Shown piece by piece: positions 53,126-62,326 of a DNA stretch of 64,000 nt (its first letter is position 1; the number at the start of each line of letters is the position of its first letter). This DNA is from Shimia sp. R9_2 (GTDB taxonomy: Bacteria; Pseudomonadota; Alphaproteobacteria; Rhodobacterales; Rhodobacteraceae), in contig NZ_JAGHRO010000002.1 in NCBI RefSeq assembly GCF_017743735.1, positions 434,001 through 498,000 of the forward strand, in the 5' to 3' direction. The position numbers were made by a program, and so were the translations under genes. The notes beneath the pieces were generated by a model, which had not been told where the DNA came from, ran no database searches, and saw only the letters and a list, made by a program, of their open reading frames with translations.

Positions 53126-53156
53126 AAGGGCTGGAGAAATCTCCGGCCCTTCTCTT
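53126..53156 (+). terminator. terminator of cpdB
   Basis: The stem AAGGGCTGGAGA/TCTCCGGCCCTT, with one imperfect pair and a two-base loop, is followed by a T-rich tract, 24 bases past the cpdB stop. Confidence 0.8.
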
Positions 53157-53283
53157 TGCCCACCATCGCCCCAACCGCAGCGCTCACAAGCCCACAGCCC
53201 TTTTTGTGGCCCCGATGGCCCGCTTTCACGTAGTCTGGTTGAAACACGCCTGAACCGGCCCCCCCCAAACAGCGGAGCGGACG

Positions 53284-54657
53284 ATGACACTCACAAGACG
53301 GCACTTCCTGAAAAGCACAGCGGCGCTCTACCTCGCTCCTACCCTCGCGCAGGCCTCAGTCAACGTACTCGAAGCCAAGGTCGCTTCGGTGCAATTGATC
53401 GATGCTGAATTTGGTGATTATCCGGAAACGCAGGTTTGGGGGTTTGACGGCACTGTCCCTGGCCCGCTGCTGCGTTTTAAGCAGGGAGACACACTGCAGC
53501 AAACACTGCGCAACAGCCTGCCCGATCCGACCTCCATTCACTGGCATGGTTTGCGCCTACCCAACGCCATGGATGGTGTGCCGGGCTTCACGCAACAAGC
53601 GGTGCAAACTGGCGAAACCTTTGACTATGCCTTCCCGCTGAAAGACGCCGGAACCTATTGGTATCACTCCCACAATCACTCCACCGTGCAGGTCGCGCGC
53701 GGCCTTTACGGCGTGATTGTTGTTGAGGAGCAAACCCCGCCCGATGTGGACCATGACATCGTGGTGGTTCTGGACGACTGGCGGCTGGATGAAACCGCGC
53801 AGATCACCGAAGATTTCGGCGCCATGCATGATTGGACCCACGCTGGCCGCATGGGGAATTATGTGCATTCCCACCTCACACCGTCGCCCGCCTCTGTGGA
53901 GGAAAACGCGCGTGTACGGCTGAGGTTTGTCAATGTCGCCACCGACCGGATTATGACCATCGCCTTGAAGGGTGCCGTCGGAAAAGTCGTGGCAAGAGAC
54001 GGCATGCCCCTGCGCGCGCCCGAGGATTTGGATACGCTGGTGTTTGGCCCGGCAGAGCGCGCAGACGTGATTGTGGACATCACCTCATCTGAGGCACAGG
54101 CCCTTCAAATTGTCTTTGTCGAGCGTGACACAGGATACCTGCTGCACGACATTCCCCTTTCAGGCCGCAGATCAGATCCCAGGCCACCCATCCAGCCTTT
54201 GCCAGCCAATCCAATGCGGTATCTGACAGATCTCTCAGGCGCGAGAGAGATCCCACTGATCATGTCCGGCGGCGCGATGGGCCGCATGGAAAGCGCCACC
54301 TGGGAAGGCCAGGAAATGTCCACCCGCGACTTGGTGCAGCAAGGCAAGGTCTGGGCGTTCAACGGCGTTGTGGGCATGCCCACAGCCCCTCTCGCAGAGT
54401 TGCGGCAAGGGGAGCTCATACGCATCCCCATCGTGAACGAAACCGCCTTTGCCCACGCGATGCACCTGCACGGCACCCATTTCCAAGAGGTCTTGCCCGA
54501 CGGCGGCTTTGGTCCGCACAAAGACACGCTTCTGGTGCAGCCCCGTGAAACTCGCGAAATCGCCTTTGTCGCTGAAACGCCGGGGAAATGGCTGTTTCAC
54601 TGCCACATGCTTTCACACCAGGCCGCAGGCATGAAGACCTGGTTTCACGTCATCTGA
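53284..54657 (+). CDS. multicopper oxidase, exported by Tat
   Basis: This 457-residue copper enzyme has a Tat leader (TRRHFLKSTAALYL). All four copper motifs are intact: HWHG (86-89), YWYHSHNH (125-132), HAMHLHGTHF, and HCHMLSHQAAGM (439-450), which supplies the T1 site with its axial Met. It is of the CueO/PcoA/laccase class; copper detoxification or phenol oxidation are both possible. No Met-rich insert is visible. A bidirectional terminator separates it from the convergent RND genes. Confidence 0.93.
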   Translation: MTLTRRHFLKSTAALYLAPTLAQASVNVLEAKVASVQLIDAEFGDYPETQVWGFDGTVPGPLLRFKQGDTLQQTLRNSLPDPTSIHWHGLRLPNAMDGVPGFTQQAVQTGETFDYAFPLKDAGTYWYHSHNHSTVQVARGLYGVIVVEEQTPPDVDHDIVVVLDDWRLDETAQITEDFGAMHDWTHAGRMGNYVHSHLTPSPASVEENARVRLRFVNVATDRIMTIALKGAVGKVVARDGMPLRAPEDLDTLVFGPAERADVIVDITSSEAQALQIVFVERDTGYLLHDIPLSGRRSDPRPPIQPLPANPMRYLTDLSGAREIPLIMSGGAMGRMESATWEGQEMSTRDLVQQGKVWAFNGVVGMPTAPLAELRQGELIRIPIVNETAFAHAMHLHGTHFQEVLPDGGFGPHKDTLLVQPRETREIAFVAETPGKWLFHCHMLSHQAAGMKTWFHVI

Positions 54658-54687
54658 AGCGCGCCGAAGCCGCGTAGTTCAAACAAA

Positions 54688-54716
54688 AAAGGGCCGGAAA
54701 AACTCCGGCCCTTTGA
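54688..54716. terminator. bidirectional terminator between the oxidase and RND genes
   Basis: The 11-bp stem AAAGGGCCGGA/TCCGGCCCTTT (54688-54698 and 54704-54714) lies between the two converging stop codons, with an A-run on the left. Confidence 0.88.
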
Positions 54717-54734
54717 TCTTTCCAAACGGGGGTT

Positions 54735-57700
54735 TTACGCGGCTTCGCTTGGCTCGCTCTTCTTGCCAAACCCCTTGATCCATTCGCGCATGCCCTGCAG
54801 CAGCACATAAAGGATCGGCACGATCACCACGCCAATCACCGTGGCCGCCAGCATCCCGCCAAAGACCGCCACACCGATGGCTTTCTGGCTGGCTGCCCCG
54901 GCCCCGCTTGCGGCAAGCAGAGGCACAACGCCCAGCAGGAACGATAGCGCCGTCATCATCACCGCGCGGAAACGCTGGCTGGCCGCTTCAATCGCCGCCT
55001 CCCGAATGGTCAGCCCCGCGGCACGCCGCTCCATGGCGAACTCCACGATCAGAATGGCGTTTTTGGAGGCCATCCCGATCAGCATGATCATCCCGATCTG
55101 GGTGTAGAGGTTCACATCTCCACCAGAGACCGCCACCGCAGCCAAAGCCCCAAACAGGGCGACCGTGACCGAGAGCAGAATGCCCACCGGCATGGTCCAA
55201 CTCTCGTATTGGGCCACAAGGAAGAGATATCCAAACACCACCGCCATAATGAGGATCAGGATCACCAGACCACCAGACGATTGCTGCTGCTGCGCTGTGC
55301 CGGTCCATTCATAGGAATACCCCGGGGGCAGTGCCGTCTTGGCCTCTTCTTCCAGAACTCGGATCGCGTCACCGGTCGACAGGCCTTCTTTAGGCACACC
55401 CGTAACAGTTGCCGCCCGGAACATGTTGTAGCGGTTCAGCGCAACCGGTCCGAGCTCGTTTCTGACCGTGACCAGCGTGCCCATAGGCACCATGTCTCCA
55501 GTTTGGGAGCGCACATAAAGCGAATTGATGTCTTCGACCTGCGAGCGATAGTCGCCATCCGCCTGGATCATCACGCGGTAGACACGACCAAAGAGGTTGA
55601 AGTCATTCACATAAATCGACCCCATGTAACCCTGCAATGTCATGAATACATCCGAGATCGCCACGTTCAGAGACTTGGCTTTTTCACGGTCCAGATCGAC
55701 ATAGACCTTGGGCACATTGGCACGGAACGTCGAATAGCTCTGCGCCATTTCATCGCGTTGGTTGGCGGCATAGATCAGAGAGCCAACCGCAGAGGCCAGG
55801 TCCTGCGCGGTGCCACCACCGGTCTGCTGCACCTTCATCTCCACACCCGCGCTCAGGCCAAGGCCGGAAATCGGCGGTGGGTTGAAGGCGATCACGCTTG
55901 CGGCGATCTCCTGATTGGCAATGCCGTAGACCTTCTGCAAAATCCCATCGGCACTCAGCTCGTCGGTCTGGCGATCATCCCAAGGCGCGAGGTTCAGAAT
56001 GATCATCGCCCCATTGGAGCCAGAACCGGTCAGCAAGCTGAAGCCGTTCACCTGAACAGAGCCGACAACGCCGGGGATCGCCATGAGCTTTTCATTGAGA
56101 CGAGAGGCCACATTCTCTGTGCGTTCGAGCGACGCCGCATCCGGCAGCTGAACATCCACAAACAAGGTGCCGTTATCTTCCAGCGGGATAAACCCGGCTG
56201 GCAGCGACTTCATCAATGTGCCAGAACTCAGGCCAAGCGCCACAAGGATCGCCACCGCGATCAGCGGGATACGCACCAACCGCCGAACGATGCTGACATA
56301 GCCGTTGCGCGCACCGTCAACACCGCTCTCAAAGACCTTCAGCAACCCTTTGGGCCCTTCTGGATTACGCGGCTTCAAGATCAGCGCACACAGCGCAGGA
56401 GAGAGCGTCAACGCGTTGATTGACGAGATCACCACGGCCACAGAGATTGTGACAGCAAACTGCGTGTAGAGGCGCCCGGTAATGCCGGGCATGAAGGTCA
56501 CCGGCACAAACACCGCCAGCAGCACCAGCGTGGTGGCAATCACCGGTCCGGTGATCTGCCCCATGGCTTTGCGGGTGGCTTCTGCCGCGGGCAGCCCTTC
56601 CTCGGCGATGAGGCGCTCGACGTTTTCGACAACCACAATGGCGTCGTCCACCACGATCCCGATTGCCAGCACCAGCGCAAACAGCGAAATCGTGTTGAGT
56701 GACATGCCAAAGGCCAGAAGGAAGGCAAAAGCCCCAATCAGCGACACCGGGATGGCAATCGCAGGGATCATTGTGGCCCGCAAGTTGCCAAGGAAGATGA
56801 ACACCACGGAGATCACAAGAATGAAGGTGAGGATCAGCGTGGAGACCACATCATTGAGAGACTGCTCCACAAACAGCGTACTGTCATAGGGGATCTCATA
56901 GGTCACATCATCCGGGAAGGCACGTGACAGGCGATCCATTTCGGCAATCACTTGCTCTGCCACCGCCAGCGCGTTTTCGCCCGGCGCCTGATAGACCGCC
57001 AGAACGGTTGCCGGGTTGCCGTCTGCACGGCCCGATGCGTTGTAGTTGCTGGACCCAAGCTCCACTTCCGCAACATCTTTGATGCGCACGATGCTGCCAG
57101 CATCGCCGGTGCGCAGCACAATGTCCTCAAACTCCTTCACCGTGGTCAGGCGGCCTTTGGATTTGATGGTATATTGAAACTGCTGCCCGGATCTGATCGG
57201 CGGCGTGCCGATTTGACCGGCGGAGACCTCAAGGTTCTGCTCGCGAATGGCCGCTACCAGATCGGCAGGTGTCAGGCCAAGGCTTGCCATACGGTCTGGA
57301 TCCATCCACATCCGCATCGCATATTCAAAGTTGGTCATCACATCTGCACGGCCAACACCTTTCACACGGGCCAGCGCGTCGCGAATGTTGATGGAGGCAT
57401 AGTTGGACAGAAACACCTCGTCATAGGTGCCGTTGGGTGAGTTCAGCGTCACAATCAACAGCATGTTGGTGGAGGATTTCTGGGTCACGACGCCGCTGTC
57501 TGTCACCTCGGTCGGCAACTGAGATGTGGCCTGCGCCACGCGGTTTTGCACGTTCACAGAGGCAATGTCTGGATCGGTGCCCACCTCAAAGGTGATCGCC
57601 AGGTTGTAAGACCCGGTGTCGGTGCTGTCTGAGGACATGTAGATCATGTCATCCACACCGTTCACCTGCGCCTCAATCGGCGCAGCAACCGTGTTTTCCA

Positions 57701-57872
57701 CAGTTTCGGAGTTTGCGCCGGTGTAGTTGGCCGAGACATTCACAACCGGCGGCGTGATGTCGGGAAACTGTTCAACCGGCAGCGCGCTATACCCAATGGC
57801 CCCCATGATTGTGAGGACCAATGAGATCACAAACGCCATTTTGGGGCGCTTAATAAAGATCGTTGAAAACAC
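54735..57872 (-). CDS. RND multidrug efflux permease (HAE1/AcrB type)
   Basis: A 1045-residue inner-membrane pump with the RND pattern: an N-terminal helix, two large periplasmic loops and two sets of helices. The start MFSTIFIKRPKMAFVISL, the proton-relay helix with IGIVVDDAIVVVENVER and the later GMASKNAILIVEFA are characteristic. Substrates are hydrophobic drugs or solvents by family. It starts with GTG three bases after the adaptor gene's stop, with GGAG overlapping that stop. No outer-membrane TolC-type gene or regulator is adjacent. Confidence 0.96.
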   Translation of the reverse strand: MFSTIFIKRPKMAFVISLVLTIMGAIGYSALPVEQFPDITPPVVNVSANYTGANSETVENTVAAPIEAQVNGVDDMIYMSSDSTDTGSYNLAITFEVGTDPDIASVNVQNRVAQATSQLPTEVTDSGVVTQKSSTNMLLIVTLNSPNGTYDEVFLSNYASINIRDALARVKGVGRADVMTNFEYAMRMWMDPDRMASLGLTPADLVAAIREQNLEVSAGQIGTPPIRSGQQFQYTIKSKGRLTTVKEFEDIVLRTGDAGSIVRIKDVAEVELGSSNYNASGRADGNPATVLAVYQAPGENALAVAEQVIAEMDRLSRAFPDDVTYEIPYDSTLFVEQSLNDVVSTLILTFILVISVVFIFLGNLRATMIPAIAIPVSLIGAFAFLLAFGMSLNTISLFALVLAIGIVVDDAIVVVENVERLIAEEGLPAAEATRKAMGQITGPVIATTLVLLAVFVPVTFMPGITGRLYTQFAVTISVAVVISSINALTLSPALCALILKPRNPEGPKGLLKVFESGVDGARNGYVSIVRRLVRIPLIAVAILVALGLSSGTLMKSLPAGFIPLEDNGTLFVDVQLPDAASLERTENVASRLNEKLMAIPGVVGSVQVNGFSLLTGSGSNGAMIILNLAPWDDRQTDELSADGILQKVYGIANQEIAASVIAFNPPPISGLGLSAGVEMKVQQTGGGTAQDLASAVGSLIYAANQRDEMAQSYSTFRANVPKVYVDLDREKAKSLNVAISDVFMTLQGYMGSIYVNDFNLFGRVYRVMIQADGDYRSQVEDINSLYVRSQTGDMVPMGTLVTVRNELGPVALNRYNMFRAATVTGVPKEGLSTGDAIRVLEEEAKTALPPGYSYEWTGTAQQQQSSGGLVILILIMAVVFGYLFLVAQYESWTMPVGILLSVTVALFGALAAVAVSGGDVNLYTQIGMIMLIGMASKNAILIVEFAMERRAAGLTIREAAIEAASQRFRAVMMTALSFLLGVVPLLAASGAGAASQKAIGVAVFGGMLAATVIGVVIVPILYVLLQGMREWIKGFGKKSEPSEAA

Positions 57873-57875
57873 GGC

Positions 57876-59012
57876 TTATTGCTCCTCTGTCGGCTGGCCC
57901 GCCAGAACCGCATCGACCTCGACACCGGGGCGCACGCGCTGCAGACCTTCGACAATCACGGTTTCGCCTTCACGCATTCCGTCTTCGACAACAACCGCAG
58001 CCTCGACCTGACGTCCCAACGTGAGATAGCGCTGCTCAACTGTCTTCTGTTGGCCAACAACCAACACAAAATCTCCGCGTTGATCACGCTGCACAGCGGC
58101 TTGCGGGATCATCAGAACCTTTGAAGGTTCCGCGCTGGCAATGCGCAGATTGAGGAAGGCTCCGTCAAGCAACAGCCCGCGCTGGTTCTCAAACTTCGCC
58201 CGCAGAGTGATGGTGCCGGTGGTTGGGTCAATCCGGTTGTCGGCAAAGACAATCCGGCCGACCTCGTCCAACTCGTCACCATTGGGCAGAATGGCAAACA
58301 CATCCGGTGCCTTGCCCTCATCCGCCAGCTCAGCGACCTCAGCGTCGTGGCGCTCCATCACGCTGACCAGTTGCTTCTCCGTCAAAGAGAATTCCGCATA
58401 AATCGGCGCGGTGCGCACAATGTTGATCAGTGGCACTGACCCCGAACCAACCAATTCGCCCACGCTGACGGCCACACGGCCAACACGGCCTTCAAACGGG
58501 GCGTGAACCTTGGTGTAATCCACATCCAGCTGCGCCTGCTCAATCGCGGCCTTTGCAATCGCTACCTGCGCTTTGGCCACCTCATTGTTGGCCAGCGCCA
58601 CGTCACGATCTGCTTCTGTGCCCACATCGCGCTCAAACAGTTCGGTTTTCCGGACAAGCTCAACCTCAGACAGGCGCAAATTCGCTTCAGCTTGCGCCAA
58701 ATCCGCCTGCCGCGCTGTCAAAGCCGCCTGATAGACCTCCGGCTCGATCTCAAACAAGAGATCACCAGCTGCGACCTCATCGCCGTCGCGCACGTGGATC
58801 TTGTCGACAAAGCCGCTGACCCGCGCGACCAGATCCACCTTGTCGACCGCTTCCCCTTTGCCGATGAAAATCGCCTGATCTGCCAACTCTTCAATGTAGG
58901 CTGCCGCGACGGCCACTTTCGGGGCCGGGGCGTCCTGCGCAAATGTTGCAGAAGCAGCCAGAGTCATCGGCAAAGCCACGGATGCCGTGCGCAAAAACTG
59001 TAGAAAGGTCAT
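57876..59012 (-). CDS. RND periplasmic adaptor (AcrA/MexA type)
   Basis: This 378-residue protein has a signal peptide (about 1-25, ending ATFAQ), then a lipoyl half domain (VSGFVDKIHVRDGDEVAAGD), a helical hairpin, the second lipoyl half (VDYTKVHAPFEGRVGRV) and beta-barrel domains. It bridges the RND pump and an outer-membrane channel. There is no lipobox Cys, so it is soluble or anchored only by association. It is the first gene of the pair. Confidence 0.95.
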   Translation of the reverse strand: MTFLQFLRTASVALPMTLAASATFAQDAPAPKVAVAAAYIEELADQAIFIGKGEAVDKVDLVARVSGFVDKIHVRDGDEVAAGDLLFEIEPEVYQAALTARQADLAQAEANLRLSEVELVRKTELFERDVGTEADRDVALANNEVAKAQVAIAKAAIEQAQLDVDYTKVHAPFEGRVGRVAVSVGELVGSGSVPLINIVRTAPIYAEFSLTEKQLVSVMERHDAEVAELADEGKAPDVFAILPNGDELDEVGRIVFADNRIDPTTGTITLRAKFENQRGLLLDGAFLNLRIASAEPSKVLMIPQAAVQRDQRGDFVLVVGQQKTVEQRYLTLGRQVEAAVVVEDGMREGETVIVEGLQRVRPGVEVDAVLAGQPTEEQ

Positions 59013-59143
59013 GTGATATTCCCAAAATGATATTGCGAGCAGCGCTATTTACAGTTGCACGCTGATCGAAACAGAATTCGAACAATAGAAACACGCCCCT
59101 GCGCGAGGGGCAAGGTTTTCAAAAGAGTTCCGTTGAGTTCGGC

Positions 59144-59177
59144 AAAAAATAAGCGTGCAAAAGAGCTTGCACGCTTG
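59144..59177 (-). terminator. terminator of the pha/mrp operon
   Basis: The 10-bp stem AAGCGTGCAA/TTGCACGCTT (59151-59160 and 59167-59176) is followed on the minus strand by ATTTTTTG, 32 bases past the stop of the G subunit. Confidence 0.88.
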
Positions 59178-59208
59178 CTTTCATCCGGGAATGGCCTGAG
59201 CGCCTATA

Positions 59209-59577
59209 TCAGTCCTGATCAAAGGCACTGGGCGGATCATCAAACAACGCCCAACCATATTCACCGTCGCAATCCGGCAAATCTTCGGGTTTCAAGGATG
59301 CTTGAATATAGGCTTTCGCCACAAAATGCGCCGCCACCGGGGCTGTTATGAATAGGAAGAGCGTGATCAACAGCTCATGAAAGGACACCTGCCCTTTCAC
59401 CAAAAGGAAGTAGAGCATCGAGGCCACGAGCACACCGCCCACCCCCAATGTCGTCGCCTTTGTGGGCGCATGTAGCCGCTGCATGCTGTCTCGCAGTTTG
59501 ATCAGACCGAAGCTGCCCACCAGACCAAAGAAGCCTGCCAGAACGAGGAAAAAGGATACCAGAATTTCAGCCAACAT
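59209..59577 (-). CDS. phaG: cation/proton antiporter subunit G (PhaG/MrpG)
   Basis: This 122-residue subunit has three helices. The family pattern GSFGLIKLRDSMQRLHAPTKATTLG is present. It is the last subunit of the Mrp-type complex, which exchanges Na+ or K+ for protons. It is 12 bases after phaF. Confidence 0.92.
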   Translation of the reverse strand: MLAEILVSFFLVLAGFFGLVGSFGLIKLRDSMQRLHAPTKATTLGVGGVLVASMLYFLLVKGQVSFHELLITLFLFITAPVAAHFVAKAYIQASLKPEDLPDCDGEYGWALFDDPPSAFDQD

Positions 59578-59589
59578 CTCGCTCTCTCC

Positions 59590-59859
59590 TCACTCAATAA
59601 TATCGCCGCGCAGCACGAAGCGGCAGTAGGCCACGGTGGAGACAAAGCCAACCATTGCCACAAGCATCGCTGCCTCATAGTAGATCGCGGTTCCGCGCAG
59701 AATGCCGTAAAGGATCAGGACCGCGATCATGTTGATCACCATCGTATCCAGCGCGAGGATGCGATCCGCCGCGGACGGCCCACGTGCAACGCGCCAGAGG
59801 CAAAGCAGCAGCCCCAGACCAAAGCAGGTAAAGGCGAAATAAAGCGCAGCTGTGATCAT
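59590..59859 (-). CDS. phaF: cation/proton antiporter subunit F (PhaF/MrpF)
   Basis: An 89-residue, three-helix subunit with the conserved ARGPSAADRILALDTM segment between helices one and two. Its start overlaps the end of phaE by four bases. Confidence 0.92.
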   Translation of the reverse strand: MITAALYFAFTCFGLGLLLCLWRVARGPSAADRILALDTMVINMIAVLILYGILRGTAIYYEAAMLVAMVGFVSTVAYCRFVLRGDIIE

Positions 59860-60347
59860 CGGAAAATCTCCTTCAGTCGACGCTCATAGCGGTGTTTGAT
59901 GTGGTCGCGCACCGCGCCTGGATCATCCGTGTGAAGGCAATGCACCAGCAGGCTGCTGCTGTCCGCGCTCAGCATCGCGGATACAGTGCCTGGGGTCATG
60001 GTGATTGTACCAGCCAGAACCGTGATCGCCTCTGGTGAGGTCATATCCAGCGGCACGCAGACCCAGCGCGAATGAATGTCTTTGTCGCGTTTGAACAGAA
60101 TGATGAAGGCCACCTGAAAGTTGGCCACCACAATGTCCCACAGCACCACGGCGAAATAGGCTGTCACATGGAACGGTTTGCGGATGTCCGGGCGCCCCGG
60201 CCAATAAGGCGCGGTGATGATTGGCACCACGACGCCAAAGAAGCCGCCAAGGATCAAGTTGCCCACCGTGACCTTGTTCACCAGCATCAGCCAAACGATG
60301 GCCAGCGTCAGGCTGAAAAATGGGTGGGGGAGCAGTCTGCGCATCAT
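59856..60347 (-). CDS. phaE: cation/proton antiporter subunit E (PhaE/MrpE)
   Basis: A 163-residue subunit with two to three helices and a cytosolic tail. VALWDIV-like AVVLWDIVVANFQVAF and the TMTPGTVSAML motif are typical of MrpE. It overlaps phaD by four bases and phaF by four. Confidence 0.93.
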   Translation of the reverse strand: MMRRLLPHPFFSLTLAIVWLMLVNKVTVGNLILGGFFGVVVPIITAPYWPGRPDIRKPFHVTAYFAVVLWDIVVANFQVAFIILFKRDKDIHSRWVCVPLDMTSPEAITVLAGTITMTPGTVSAMLSADSSSLLVHCLHTDDPGAVRDHIKHRYERRLKEIFR

Positions 60348-61888
60348 TTCAGCACCTCCTCGCTTGGCTGAAGCACCGCTTCGACATATCCGTTCATGTC
60401 ATAAAGTTGCGATGCCGCGCCCTCCAGATAGGTTGCTACCCGCCCGGAGGTGGCGACCAGCAGCCCCATCATCAGAAGCATCACAAAGATCGAGGTGAGT
60501 TTCTGCGCATTGAGCGGAGACTGGTCGCTTCTCACCGCCATATGAAGGGCCACATCGCCTTCCTTGGGCTGGCGCGCCTTCCAGAACAGCGTGCTGCCCG
60601 CGCGGGCAAAACCAACGATGGTCACCAGCGAGCCGGCCAAGATCGCGACCCAGGCCACCGTCATCCAAGGCGCCTCGCGCACCGCATCCAGAACCAGCAG
60701 TTTCCCGAAGAACCCGCTGAGCGGCGGCATGCCGGTCATTGCAATGGCGCCTGCAAAGAAAAGGGCAGAGAACAGCCCGTGCCGCTCTGTGGCAAACTGC
60801 GGCGACAGCGCATCATTGCCGCGCCGCCGGATCACCAGATCTGCCAACAGGAACAAGGCGGCTGCGGAGAACGTCGAATGCACCAGATAGTAAAGCGCAG
60901 CGGTGGTGGCCTCCGGGGTCATGCCTGCGATGGCAAAGGTCAGCGTCCCCATCGAGCCGATCACCGCAAAGGACAGCATCGGCATAAAGCGTTTGGCCGC
61001 CAGTGCGCCGATTGCCCCCACTGCCAGTGTCAGCGTCGCAGCGATCACCAGCAGGTTTGTGATCAGCTCTTGTGTGGCGGCCACGTCAGGGCCGAACACC
61101 AGCGTGTACATGCGGATAATCGCATAGGCGCCCACTTTGGTCATAATCGCAAACAGCGCCGCCACGGGTGCAGGCGCGTTCGAATAGGTGCCCGGAAGCC
61201 AGAAATGCACCGGAAAGAGCGCGGCTTTGATGGCAAAAACCATGAGCAGCAGCACGGCGGCAACCCGCAGCAGGGCCGCTTCCTCGATGGGCATTTCGCG
61301 CACTTTGACCGCAAGGTCGGCGAGGTTCAGCGTGCCAGTCGCGGCATAAAGCGCGCCCAAAGCAAAGAGGAACAGGGTTGAGCCAGCAAGGTTCATCACC
61401 ACATACTGCAGCCCCGCACGCAAACGCACGCGCCCGCCGCCGTGGATCATCAACCCATAGGAGGCGATCAATAGAACCTCAAAGAACACAAAGAGGTTGA
61501 AGGCATCCCCTGTCAGAAACGCGCCGCACACCCCCATGAGCTGGAACTGAAACAGCGCATGGAAATGCCGACCACGCTGATCCCGACCTGTGGCCATCAT
61601 ATGCCCCAACACACAGATCGCCAGAATGCTGGTCAGCAGCACCATCAGGGCGGACAGTTGGTCAAGCACAAGCACAATGCCAAACGGCGCGGGCCAATCG
61701 CCAAGATAGTAGACATGCGTGTCGCCGCCAGCGGCCAACATCGTCAGCCCAATGGAAATCAGCAACAGCGCCAGCGCACCGGCAGCGGAAAAACTACGCG
61801 CCAGCACGATGTCATGCCGCATCACAAACGCAATGATCGGGGCCAGCAACGCAGGGAGGATGACCGGCGCAATAATCCAGTGGTTCAT
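60344..61888 (-). CDS. phaD: cation/proton antiporter subunit D (PhaD/MrpD)
   Basis: A 514-residue protein of about 14 helices, homologous to the proton-pumping subunits of complex I (NuoM/NuoN). The Lys and His of the pathway lie in KAALFPVHFWLPGTYSNAP and the following AIMTKVGAYAIIRM. It overlaps phaC by four bases. Confidence 0.95.
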   Translation of the reverse strand: MNHWIIAPVILPALLAPIIAFVMRHDIVLARSFSAAGALALLLISIGLTMLAAGGDTHVYYLGDWPAPFGIVLVLDQLSALMVLLTSILAICVLGHMMATGRDQRGRHFHALFQFQLMGVCGAFLTGDAFNLFVFFEVLLIASYGLMIHGGGRVRLRAGLQYVVMNLAGSTLFLFALGALYAATGTLNLADLAVKVREMPIEEAALLRVAAVLLLMVFAIKAALFPVHFWLPGTYSNAPAPVAALFAIMTKVGAYAIIRMYTLVFGPDVAATQELITNLLVIAATLTLAVGAIGALAAKRFMPMLSFAVIGSMGTLTFAIAGMTPEATTAALYYLVHSTFSAAALFLLADLVIRRRGNDALSPQFATERHGLFSALFFAGAIAMTGMPPLSGFFGKLLVLDAVREAPWMTVAWVAILAGSLVTIVGFARAGSTLFWKARQPKEGDVALHMAVRSDQSPLNAQKLTSIFVMLLMMGLLVATSGRVATYLEGAASQLYDMNGYVEAVLQPSEEVLK

Positions 61889-62325
61889 ACGCCCAACCCT
61901 TTTAGTTCTTCCTCGTCAGACAGGTCCAATGCACTGGACTTGGCAGCGGCCTCTGCAGCCGCAGCTTCCACCTCAAACTCGGCATCCGGCGGGGCCTCCT
62001 CGTCGATCAGCGCCATCTCGTCGCTGTCCGCTTCCAAGTAAGCTCCAAGGGCAATCATCACCAAAACCGCTGTCATACCAAAGCTGATCACAATGGCGGT
62101 CAGCACCAGCGCTTGAGGCAGCGGATCGGTATAAGTTGCATCCCCGTATTTGTTGAGGATGGGCGGCGCGTTGGTTGCCAAGCGGCCCGTTGAGAACAGG
62201 AAGATATTCACCGCATAAGACAGCAGCGAAATGCCAAGGATCACGGGAAAAGCGCGGAGGCGCAAAATCAAATAGATCCCGCCTGCGGTCAAAACACCAA
62301 TGGTGCTGGCCACGATCATCTCCAT
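61885..62325 (-). CDS. phaC: cation/proton antiporter subunit C (PhaC/MrpC)
   Basis: This 146-residue, NuoK-like subunit has three helices with ILGISLLSYAVNIFLF and PQALVLTAIVISFG. An acidic, Ala/Glu-rich tail of about 35 residues follows the last helix, longer than in the core of the family. It starts one base past the stop of the A subunit gene. Confidence 0.94.
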   Translation of the reverse strand: MEMIVASTIGVLTAGGIYLILRLRAFPVILGISLLSYAVNIFLFSTGRLATNAPPILNKYGDATYTDPLPQALVLTAIVISFGMTAVLVMIALGAYLEADSDEMALIDEEAPPDAEFEVEAAAAEAAAKSSALDLSDEEELKGLGV

Positions 62326-62326
62326 G

